A DNA stretch of 64,000 nucleotides, from contig VWZS01004365.1 of the NCBI GenBank assembly GCA_013397075.1, positions 248,001-312,000 on the forward strand, in the 5' to 3' direction. Made by a program: the position numbers and the translations under genes. Below the pieces are notes generated by a model. The model was not told where the DNA came from, searched no databases, and worked only from the letters and a program-made list of their open reading frames with translations. Shown here one piece after another: positions 1-10,440 of the stretch (its first letter is position 1; each line of letters begins with the position of its first letter). This stretch comes from Rhabdornis inornatus (taxonomy: Eukaryota > Chordata > Aves > Passeriformes > Rhabdornithidae).

Positions 1-1594
1 TTCTCTGTCAATTGTATTATAGTCCCTGATGTCTGTTATTGTGTTAAAATATTCATTTAATGAATAATTGGGATTTTATGTCCTGTATTCCTCAATCTGC
101 CTTTGATGCTGAAGGCAGGGAGATGCACTGAAGAGGAATTTTCAAACCCCCTGGCTAACTGAAGAGCACATGTCCTTCCGAAAGACCCCGGAACTTCTGT
201 TGCATAAAATCTCTCCTTAGAATTACACACAAGAATATATTAGCTAATACATTTAGATTATAAATTGATGATGGCTCTTATGCATTTTAGTTTGGGTAGA
301 AAATATGCTTGTGCTTACATGGGTGTGCATGCACACATTCAAAAAACACAGCAAAAAGTTAAAACCAACAATGTCATAGAATACAAGTGGATATAGGCTA
401 TTTCTCATTAAGATAATGCTAAAAAGGTGACAATATCTAGTTGCTATACATTGGAAAAGAGAAAAAATAGGTGTTATCTTACAGAAGTTAGTACCTCGTT
501 ACTTTATTCTATGTACTCCTTTCCATGTTCCCTCCCCAGAGATGCTCTTCTCTGTTTCCTCATATGAATGTAGTAGCGACCTCAGATGAAGGTAACAGCA
601 ATTTCTCTTCAGCTTTAGGAGGAGGCAAAATAGGGTGGTCATATGCACAGACATCCTCACTTCTGAGTGTCATTAGCTGGAGCCTTACTGATGCTGCCCT
701 TTCTCTCTGTCTTTTTACACTTGTGCGTTAGGCTGGACATTTCTGCAGAAGTGACACACAACGTTAATGGGGATGTAAGCAGTAATATTTAGCTGTCCCA
801 TTCACACACTGAAAGCCTGACACCCAATGCTGTCCCATTCATACACTGAAAGCCTGACACCCAAGGCAGTTGAACACATTTCTGACCTAGAGTGGAGGCA
901 GGAAGTCCCCAGGGAACTCCAGGGATGGTGCTCAGACTCTATGTTCGCAACAGACACAGGTCACAGATCTTAATAAGCAGTGGTTGCTATCATGTGTCAC
1001 CAACTCCTGCTTTCATTACAGGAAACCCTAATTTTCTCCAGGCTCATGAGGTTCTTCCTGAACATTCTCAAATGAAATTGCTTTCTTTGGTTCTAGGTTA
1101 TTTCTCAAACATTATTTTCTAATACTTTTGATTGCTAAAGAAAAACTGGGAATAGCATAGGCTGGCATCAATGAAAGTATTGGTAGGAGCTTTTCTTTGA
1201 AAACTTGTGCCTATGAGAATGGTAATCAGGGAAAAAGTTTCTGCATGAAATCCTGTTACTGCCTTATCTTTGAGACTTGCATTTTCAAAAAGCTGATGGC
1301 AGGGTACTGCACATTTTCTTTGCTGCTACTCCAGCCTGATCCCTCTGCATTTTACTTTTCAGTGTCTTAAAATTTAGTTTTCTGTGCAGTCACTCACACT
1401 GAACCCTGAAAAGAAGATACTCATATATTTATAACAATAAAAGAGAAAGAATTTCTTGATTTTTATGGGCTTCTGATATTTTATTAGCCGGTCTACATTC
1501 ACCCTTACTGGTCTCCCAGTGGTAGCTCTAGCTCTGCTGATCATGTAGACAAATGATGGAAGCATCTGACTTAGAGCCTTTTAGAATCAAAGGA
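1..1594. other. Non-coding DNA, no gene seen
   Basis: AT-rich sequence without a recognisable coding exon. Short open frames here (for example 525-731 and 892-1122) have no familiar motif, and I treat them as chance. The only structured element I see is the 37-bp tandem duplication at 793-866, listed separately. Confidence 0.7.
793..866. repeat. Two-copy 37-bp tandem duplication
   Basis: The unit starting CTGTCCCATTCA at 793 is repeated at once from 830. The two copies differ at one internal base (CACACACTG versus CATACACTG) and at the last bases. Near identity suggests a recent local duplication. No function is implied. Confidence 0.9.
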
Positions 1595-1815
1595 GATTGA
1601 GAGGGAAAAGACCTGCTAGGTCATTTTGTCCATCCCCTGCCAATACAGGATCATGACCTACTGTACAATAACTTCACTAATGTTTTGCCAAGTCTCAATT
1701 TAAACAAATCAAGTGGTGGGGATTATATCACTTTTTTTCCCCCTTGGGAACAATATATCCTTGTTTTTTGATATTTTCTATGAAGAATTGTTGTGATATT
1801 CTACTTAATACTCTT
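1595..1815 (-). mobile_element. Old CR1-like LINE 3' fragment
   Basis: On the + strand this reads like the reverse complement of an old CR1-type 3' end. It has a 'ggtcat..tgtccatcccctgcc' stretch near the left edge, a 'caagtggtggggatt' stretch in the middle, a 'cccttgggaaca' stretch, and then 'gatattctacttaat'. This is the order of blocks I know from amniote CR1 consensus sequences. It is heavily diverged, truncated at the 5' end and carries no coding capacity. The subfamily cannot be assigned by eye, and the boundaries are approximate. Confidence 0.5.
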
Positions 1816-1981
1816 AATATCACCATAATTACATGAACAATTTATTTTCTTCTTTTAATAATAGTTTCCTTCTTGGCATGCATGTTTTGAATATATACTT
1901 TAACATATCTACTAAGTTTTATATATTTTATTATATTTATTACAAAATTATAATATGTAATATGTATTTTATTATATATAT

Positions 1982-2045
1982 TATATATATGTTAGAAGCA
2001 CATATATATGTTAGAATTATCTATGTTAATATATATATGTTAGAA
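1982..2045. repeat. Interspersed 15-bp AT-rich repeat, three copies
   Basis: The motif ATATATATGTTAGAA occurs three times, ending at 1997, 2016 and 2045, within a (TA)n-rich region that begins near 1,900. The spacing is uneven (19 and 29 bp between ends), so this is a degenerate minisatellite grown from an AT dinucleotide tract. The 75-codon open frame across it (1833-2060) is low-complexity and not a gene. Confidence 0.8.
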
Positions 2046-4439
2046 GTATTTACCATGTAAATATTTTCAGCTTTCATCATAGCTCAGATCCTAAGTCTTA
2101 TTAATACATGCTGTTTACTTTCATTTAATTTCCTTCCACTTTATTAATCTTCCTGGTATAGATTGCTCAAAAATGTATGTAATGCTCATTAGAATATTCT
2201 AGGTGTGCTTCTTAGGTGTTAGTGTTCTACAGCAGGGCTTTTGTCTGAGTCATAATGTGATGCATCTGGATGTGTATTTCCAAATCATCTTAGTGTCCTC
2301 CCTTTTAACTTAATGCTGTCTTTCCAGCTCTCATTCCTGTCTTTTACTGCACCAATATACCTTTTCTCCACTGCTGAAATTCTGTTACATTTATTTTCTG
2401 TTAATTCTGAATTATCTTTCCAATTCTCAAGAAAACCAACCTGTTCATTATCTTCATAACTTAGTATTTGTACTCATCCTATTTATTTCCATTGTAGAGT
2501 TTAAAACTTTTCTTTTTAAGAATTTCTGCATCTTTTATTTTACTCAAACTGGAAATTAAAAAAATACAAAACAAAACAAAGCAAAAAACCAGCCAGACTT
2601 TGCATTACATAAAGTATACTGAATTTTTAAACATCAATTTATTTTTACTGGAGTGGCAAGGACTAAACTGCTACCAACATAAATACACATTTATTGCTGC
2701 TGTTTCTACAGATCAGAGTTAAGGTTACAATGAATTATATTTGAATATTTCCAAAGCAGTAGATATTTACCTTTCACTTGAACCTAACCTTCATGCAAAA
2801 TTCTTATGATACTTTTTACTTCAAAATAATTTATACATAGTTTTAATTTTACCAGAGCTTTCAATTTTCTTTTTTGTTTCCATTGGAATTCTTTGACTTG
2901 ATGGTCTGACTAGAAATTTTTGAAGGCCCAAAACTATAAAGAATAAAAGAAAAAGATATTGCATGATTTTTTAAAAAATTTCCTGGTACTGCTTGATCAC
3001 TTCTGAATACAACAAATTGTATTTGAAATTACTGTAGAAATTAATAGGCTTTTCTATTTACTTTGTTTAGCTACTTGTAAGATATTGTGCAAATCATGTA
3101 AGTTAAGTTGGATTTCAGTTTCAAAATATTATTTTAATTTTTTTTTAATTGTAAAATTTCTCAGATAAATTAATATTTTATAAATGGAAGCATATTTGAA
3201 GTTTCTGTATGTCTTTTGTGCTTAATGTTTGTGTATGTAACTGTTCTTGTCTTTCCCCAATAATAAAACAAAAAGATCATAAGTCTGTATTCCTTAATAT
3301 ACACATATTCCTTCAGTGTCAAAAGCAGCTCTAGGCAAAAAGTTGGCAAGCAAAGAGTTAACAAAAAGGTCAATGAAATGTGAAGACATCTGGTACTCAG
3401 TGTGTACAAAAATTATATTTGTGCTTTTAGATGTCTTTTATGTTTCTATTGCGCAAAAATAGATTTTTTTTTGATTGAACATTTCCAGCCTTCCATTGAC
3501 TGAAATAGATGACTGCCTTAGGGCATTTTTGGAAGGGAAAACTAAAAGAAAAATGACTAAATTCCTTTGTTCAGAACTGCTGCTCTGCATATCCAGTAAA
3601 TTTTTTAATTCAAAGACATATCAGTCAATAGGGAGTTTAGTTTGCAAAAGGACTGCAAGATTAGGTTTTTAGTATGGAAGTGTGACCACCAAACAGACAT
3701 GATTAGACTGTGGTGACCAGGAAGGGGCAGGTACAGCCACCTTCTTGCTTTTCATATTTCAGAACTTTATAGGTATTCACATTGAAGTAGCCTCTCCAAA
3801 GTAGGAGAGAGTGCCAGGGAGGTAAGGAAGAGAAATCGTTCACACTGCGGAACAGCTGGAAAGCAGCACCAGCTAGTGCCATGGTTAAGGCAGCCTGATG
3901 CTCTGGCACAAGAGCAAGGTGACTTTCGGAGCACACAGGAAGTCTTCAGTTTTTGTTGAGCTTTAGTCTGGAGCTGACTAGGCGCATACCTGTAGAGCTG
4001 GTAAATAATGTCTGCACAATGGATCGAAGCCTGTGTACGAAAAAAGCCTCTGTGGCTAAGGAGTGACATCAGCAGTTAGGAGATGTAGTACTTTATTTCA
4101 TTTTATTTTTGAATCAGCATAGATGTGTTAGCTAGACTGTTCCTCAGCTTTCCCTCTTACTTGTATCTATTAGAAGAAGCTGCTGTGAGAAGTGGTGCTG
4201 TAGTTTTTGTGATGTATGTAACATCAGAGCCTTAACTGAAGGTACACTGAAAGAAAAAAGGCAGATCCTTGTTCTATCTGTAGCTACCTGGGAAGCAGTT
4301 TTGCAGAGAACGCCCTGGAGACTCTGGTGGGCTATGAGCCCACAGCACACCCTTTCAACAAGAAAGTCCAGCAGTCTCTCCTTGGGTGCACCAGAAAGCA
4401 CACTGCATAACTGCATTAAGGGTGATCCTTTTCCTCTGC
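2046..4439. other. Non-coding DNA, no gene seen
   Basis: AT-rich sequence with several T-rich and A-rich runs. The overlapping minus-strand open frames between 3,703 and 4,416 occupy a slightly GC-richer patch but show no domain, signal peptide or splice-site arrangement that I recognise. Some of 4,300-4,440 could be an unaligned 5' extension of the CR1 copy that follows. Confidence 0.6.
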
Positions 4440-4937
4440 ACTGCAGAAGCTACCCCTGGGGCGCTGGGTCCAGTTCTGAGCTGCCTCATTTGGAAGGGAT
4501 GTGGATGTACTGGAGTCAGCAAGGGGCCACAAAGATGCTGAAGAGCTTGGAACTTGTGAGTTATGGGAGGGTGAGAGAGCTACCATTGTTCAGCCTGGAG
4601 AACAGAAGGCTCAGGATGACCTCCATGTGTGTAAACACTTACTGGATGGGGAGGAAAAAAGGTAAAGCCAGGCTCTTAGTGCTGCCTAATGATAGGCCAA
4701 GAGGCAACAGCCACAAACTGAAATGGGCAAAATTTCAATTCCTGATATGAAAATTATTTTTTTAGTGTATACATGATCAAACACTGGAATAGCTTGCTTG
4801 GGGAGGCTGTGTAATCTCTGTCCTTGATGATGGCCTGAGAAACATACTGCGGATGATCCTGCTTTGAGCAGGGCAGCTGGACTAGGTGATCCCCAGAGGT
4901 CTTTCCAACCTCACCCATGAAGGGATTCTGTGGTTCA
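4440..4937 (+). mobile_element. CR1 LINE, 3'-end fragment, plus orientation
   Basis: The segment follows the order of the CR1 3' portion. It has a 'gggtccagttctg' block near 4,468, 'gccacaaagatgctgaag' near 4,527, 'ttcagcctggagaa' near 4,590, 'aggccaagaggcaacag' near 4,692, 'acactggaatagcttgc' near 4,780, and the 3' untranslated signature 'gagcagggcagctggactag' from 4,866 followed by 'ggtctttccaacctc'. It ends near the usual short terminal repeat 'attctgtgg' at about 4,925-4,933. It is the 5'-truncated remnant of the end of ORF2 plus the 3' UTR. Stops and divergence make it inactive. The 149-codon open frame at 4301-4750 lies over this copy and is not a host gene. Confidence 0.88.
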
Positions 4938-7900
4938 TCATAATAAACTCTGCTGGGGTCATTAGAGATTTTGGAATACTTCTTTACTCCTTTTTTTTCT
5001 TTTCTTTTCACCCCCAGGGAAAATCATGTCATCAATAAACAAAAGGCTGCTCACACTGTGGTGTACCACTTCCCTCATTTTGCTTTCTGTTTATTTAATA
5101 GTGCTTTCTGTCAGGGCCTGGGCCAAGGAAGATCTAATGTCTCGTGCTGTTCATATTACACAAAATGTTCACACTGCAGTGAATTAGTGATTGTGTTCAA
5201 GTCTCGTGCTTCCTGGGGTAAAGGCAATATACACCACTATAAACGTGCTTTTATTTTAGAGGGTTGGAGGTTGATCCTACAATCACTTTCTAGTGAGAGC
5301 AATTCTGATATAAGGTTTTTTCCCCAGAGCTACTGACTTTTGAAAGGGCGACTCTTTGCAGGAACCAGCCGTTATGTTGTATGCGGCAGTTTAGAAACTG
5401 GACTGTGAAAATATTTCTTCTTCTAAACACATGATGATAATGTGGATGGTTGTTAGTAATGCAATTCCTCCAGCAAATGGGAATGGTTACTGCATACAAA
5501 ATCATTTTTTTCTTTCATTACTTTTCAAGCAGTTACTTAAATATATATGTAGTATCTGCTATAGAGAAAGTAGGAAACAGAGTGGGGAAAAATGAAGGCT
5601 TCTCATTTCAATTGTGGTGCTTTTTTTAACTGGCAGTTGTTCCTGTTTTCAAGTGTTTGTTTCTACTTTAATGAGGATACCAACTTTCATCCAGTGAGAT
5701 GTGTGGGTCACTTTGTTAGCGCACTTGCACACACCAAGGCAACACACCAGCTGGAAATTTTGACTTTTAGCTGTATTATTTTTCCCCAGCAAATGGCTTT
5801 CCTTTTGACATATTTTAATGTACTTGCACACTGAGAGGAAGAGAGGAAGACTGGGTGAACAGAAAACAGACTGTTTTATTAACCCAGCAGTCACCTTTGA
5901 GATTCATACGTGTCCACTTTTTTCTTGCCTTTGTACCTAATCCCAAGAGCCTGGTACCTGGCTTCCCTTGGAATAACAAAGTCAGTCACAAACCTCCAAA
6001 CACGATTGTTAACTGAATGCCAACTGTTTCTTCTCATATTTTTCCCCCTTTTTATTTTATTTTTTTTTTCCAGTATTATGTTACGGATTGTGTTCTTATG
6101 GGTGCCCTATAACCATAATATTAACTTGGGTTTATACTGAAGTTTTGTTTTGTTTTTATGTAATAGTAGATGTACATTGTTCAAGAAATTAAATTGCTGC
6201 TTCTACTTTTTGTGTGTGTTTTGTAGTGATTTTTTTCAGCTCTGCGAATAGTGGGAAGGGAAGAAAGAAAGCAATGCTGCAGGCACTTACTGGACTACAG
6301 TTTCAGCTCAGAGGAAAGCTACAGGATCAAAAGTGGCCAGACAGGCACCCTCGAGAAGAAGCCCATGCACATTATTCACAGTGTTATATGCCAGTTTCAC
6401 AGTATCCTGCGTTCAATGGATTTTTTCCAATGGGAACACACTTTTCACCAGACAAAGCTCCAGCAATCTCAGAGGTACCTATATTACCAGTAGATATTTA
6501 CAAAGCAGATTTCAGAATGCTATGTTATCTGCCGAAAGCTATTCTTAATTGTAACACATTTAGCTCATTTTGGAGTGCACCTAAATAAAACCGGGGGAGA
6601 GGTGTGGATGGAGCTGATGGAATTAACATGTTCTAAAAAATAAGTAGGGCTCAAGCAAGGAAATACCAAGGTATTAAACTAACTAGGTCTTGTCCCTGTG
6701 CTGCCCCAAAATATGTTCTTTAAATCATTCATCTTTGGATCAACTCTGTAATGGTCCAGGGATGACAATTTACACTCTATCTTCCTTTTGGATAGTGGAA
6801 TGTCTCTGGAGTTTTCTTTCAACACCACAATGTATATCCAGGCAGCAGACAGGCTACGATCCAGCCAGAGGGCAGTGAGAGCAGAGTGCAGCAGCTCCAT
6901 GTTTGCTTTCTTGTCCCGTGTCAGAGCAGGCAGCATGTCATGACAGAAGGAAAGAGATGCAGCAACCTGGTAAATCTGTGCCTGGCAGAAAAGGTTTTGG
7001 CATCAGCCATTCAGGAATACACTTTTTTCCTGCACTGTTGTTGACAGCCTGGGGCAGTTCTGGACTGTGGTCTGGTCCCCCACCTCCGAGGATGGGTGAT
7101 GGGCAAGTGGTTTGGTACAGTGGCTGCGGTGTCCAGGACAATTTTGCACAGGCTATCTAGTCCTTGGCCTTAGCAGAGTGTATGCAGGGCTGCAGAGCTG
7201 CCCCACAGCCACTTCACCACTTATGAGCTGTGAGCTACCGAGTGGAGGCTAAAAAGTTGCCACCGAACAGATTAAATGATGCCACCATATTTCTTTCTAT
7301 TTGGAAGTAACTGTGGTATTTAAAATACCACATGGTGGCAGCTGTTGATAAAGGCTGGTACTAGTTTGTTTCTCATTTTTAAAACTGAGGAATTATAAAT
7401 TTTAGTAAGTGAAGCAGCCGGGTTTCAGACATTTCAGACATGTTACATCAGGAATCTTCTGATAACTTGGTATCTGATGCACTGAACCTTTTTTTCCTAG
7501 TTAGCAGTGGGACCAAAAATAAAAATATAAATAGAGATTCAAACTCTGAATCCAACAATGCATATTTTAAACCTTTCTTTGACTGCTAATAAACTTTCCT
7601 TCCAGTTCTCACCATTCCCTTTCTCTTCTGGGCTCTCTCCACTCTCCCGTTCCTCCAGTATTCCTCACTGTAGCCTGGGGAAAAAAAGTTTTAGAAAAAT
7701 AATAAAGTTTTTATTTATTCCTTACAGCTTTTCTGCCCCTGTGGGCATTTGTCTGCCTGTCTGGCTAATGTGCTGTAATGAATCTGCTCTCTGCCTTACA
7801 CACACATATCGTCCTATCAATCAGGGAGAGGAAATGCTGAGTATGGTGAGCACTAACAAGCACTCGGAGGGGTCAGTACACCAGTGCACTACAGTGGCAT

Positions 7901-9652
7901 GCTACTTTCCCTACAGGCTGCTTTAATTGGGAGAACATGAATGAGGCAGCATGTGGCTGGCACTGTCTCCTTGCCAATCTCTCTGCTTTGGCAAACTGAC
8001 CCTTTCTGCTTCACCTTTCAGGGTAACAGCAAACCTCCTCTGGTTCTTGCTCCAGCACAAGTCCCTCCCTACCTCGTTGGAGTCTCTGGGTTAACTGAAG
8101 CATGTGGAACTGCTGGAGGAGCTTGCTTGCAGAGGCTAGAGGGTGATCAAAGGGTGCTGCAGAGCCTGTGGGGATAGCATTTCTTTGCAGGTCAGAAACC
8201 ACGATGCAAATAGAAGTGGGAAAAGATGGAGAAAAGGGGGCTGAGGAAAATTAAAGAAGGTGGAAATGGTGAAAGAAACAGGAGATAGGGAAACAGGAAG
8301 GGTTGAGGAAAATGTTGAGAAAACAAATAGAAGGAGACAAATAGATAAAGAAGTAAAAAATAAAAAAAGATGTGGAAAGTCACATAATTACTGGAGAGCA
8401 AGGCTCGAAGCAAAAAAAAGAGAAAACCAAAAAAATTCCTGTAGCTAAATCAGGGCAGACAGGAAGCAACACCTCCAAAAGAACTCAGAGAAGATCAGGA
8501 GACCAGGGGTATTTTTCATGTCAGGTTTCAGGATTTAGACAAGAAATTGTGTCCAATCCATAATTAAGTAGTAGTGCTTTAAGTTATATATCTATAGATA
8601 AGTTGACTTCTAGACATGATTCCTTTTCACCTCTCTGGGGTGCCAGTACACCGTTAAGGACTCACTGTCATTGCCCTATTGTAAGACTTACTACTGAGTA
8701 AATTTTCTACTGGAGGTTTCTCAGCAAAGTCTCTGTTGGCTTTTTGGAAGGAGAAAAGGGATTTGTTGAGAAGAATGGAGGAATTACAAATCTCTGAGGG
8801 GCAATAACATGTAAAATGAGATCTTGGGGTTGGCAGCAGGTAAGGATGGAGACTTGTACCTTTTGGCAAGTTTCAAATTTTCTTTGCCTAGAAGTTCTTG
8901 TGTTTACAGATGTAGCATGTTTGCATGGCAGTCAAGTGATAAAAATATCTTAAAGCAGATTTTCCATTGCCCAGAGCGAGCACTAATGGGGAATCCATCT
9001 TGAGTGGATTTACCATAGAATGCCATTGAGAGCACTGTCTTTGAGATCAAGGATTTGGGAAGTAGCAAGAAAGGGTTAGTTTGGTACTTTAAAAAAACAT
9101 TAGCAAAGGCCCATGGAAGAGTTTGAAGACTGACACCTCTCTTTGTGCCACAAAATTTTGATTCAGCTTAATTTCTGTGTTGATCAAGGGAAGTTACCTG
9201 TGCTCTTCAGGAAGGCAGGTTAACCTATAGTAATATCCAAGGCAGTAAAAGAGCCACCAGATTTTCCTCTGCAGTGTTTTTGTAAGTTCTATAAAGTAAG
9301 AAGCTTTGGCTTTAACAAACATCCTGATTGAAGGTTCTGAAAGAAAACCCAGATGAAAGTAGGCCATTTGTAACTCAAAAAGTGACTTCTGCTCTTGAAA
9401 GAATGCCTGATAAGTTGAAAGGCAATATATTATGAGGAATGCCATCCATCAGTCACTGGGCAAAGTTTACCCTCTGCTACCCTTTCCTCAGGAATGTTCC
9501 ACTATATCAGTGAAAGTTCACCTTAAATACTGACTAGGAACACCCTTTGAAGGAAAATCTGTTTTCTCTAGGAGCAGTTTTTGTCAAATACTAGTTTTGG
9601 TGGAAATTTTAGTATCTTTTTTCTTCAAGCAATCAGTTAAAACAAACTAACG
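4938..9652. other. Non-coding DNA, no gene seen
   Basis: No exon of a known family was recognised. The region contains a three-frame open stretch at 6214-6588 (see findings), slightly GC-richer patches near 6,900-7,200 and 7,940-8,180, and a purine-rich tract at 8,221-8,340. Open frames of up to about 124 codons have no recognisable domain. Confidence 0.6.
8221..8340. repeat. Purine-rich low-complexity tract
   Basis: By hand count only 19 of these 120 bases on the + strand are pyrimidines, about 84 percent purine. The bias continues more weakly from roughly 8,200 to 8,440. It explains the lysine- and glutamate-rich open frame on + and the leucine- and phenylalanine-rich frame on -. Such tracts can form triplex DNA, but nothing here shows that this one does. 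Confidence 0.8.
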
Positions 9653-9930
9653 AGATAGAATAAAATGGAATAGAATAGAACAGTTTAGGTTGGAAAAGGT
9701 CTTTAAGAACAAGTCCACTCTTAACCTAACACTGCCAAGTCCACCACTAAACCCTGTGCCTTAGTGCCACATCTACACCTTTTCTAGGTACCTCCAGGAA
9801 TAGTGACTTGCCACTAACCTGGGCAGTCTGTTCCAGTGCTTGACAACTCTTTCTGCAAAGAAATTTGTCCTGATATCCAGTCTAAATCTCCCCTGGAGCA
9901 ACTTGAGGCCATTTCCTTTGTTCTGATTTG
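9653..9930 (-). mobile_element. CR1 LINE, 3'-end fragment, minus orientation
   Basis: Read on the + strand, it opens with the reverse complement of the CR1 terminal tail, several 'gaataga'-type units at 9,655-9,690. 'cagtttaggttggaaaaggt' follows, then 'tgcctta..gccacatctacac', 'cagtctgttccagtgcttgac', and 'tctaaatctcccctggagca' with 'acttgaggccatttcctttgttct' up to about 9,925. This is the textbook CR1 3' end in reverse orientation, so the element's 3' tail lies at the left. It is truncated at its 5' end near 9,930. No intact ORF2 remains. It is less diverged than the copy at 4,440, so probably a younger insertion. Confidence 0.93.
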
Positions 9931-10080
9931 GGATTCTTTATGCTGGAAACCTGTAACTTTGTCAAAGACCTTGATCAATTGAAATGAGCAACATTGCAGC
10001 AAAATAATAAACCAAATTTCCATATAAAAAATGTGATAGCTGAACAGCAGGCCTGTAAGGCTTCACAAACTAGACTTTAA

Positions 10081-10440
10081 CCTAACCAACTGTACACGTA
10101 AGAAAATCTGTCAACCTTTCCTAAAAACAGAATCCTATAACAGTAGAAAACAGCTTATTTCCCCAAAGAAAAAAAATCCTAAAACTGTAACAATTACTCA
10201 TACCTATATAAAAGATGCTAAACCATCAAACAAAAATATACAAACAATATCTAAACACATCCACTAGCCAACACATAAACCTAATAATAAGCTAACCAAT
10301 CCAACAAAGTAGCAACTAGTTACTAACCAATTAAAAAGAAGCACAATATATTTATAAAACTTTTTATAATAACATGTAAAAATTAGACTACATGAAAAAA
10401 AATGTGTCTCATCTTACTAACACAAAATCATAACAACACA
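10081..10440. other. G-depleted, A/C-rich block of unknown origin
   Basis: Hand count over these 360 bases gives 24 G (about 7 percent) and 77 C (about 21 percent) on the + strand, with A close to half of all bases. The flanking DNA does not show this skew. The block begins a little after the minus-strand CR1 copy and fades near 10,450. Possible explanations are a nuclear copy of mitochondrial DNA (bird mitochondrial light strand is G-poor), a G-to-A hypermutated retroelement, or an A/C-rich simple-sequence derivative. I could not match it to a specific mitochondrial gene by eye. Confidence 0.75.

Noticed and set aside
4301..4750. 149-codon plus-strand open frame
   Set aside because: Most of it lies on the CR1 3' fragment (4,440-4,937). 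It reads the repeat, not a host gene.
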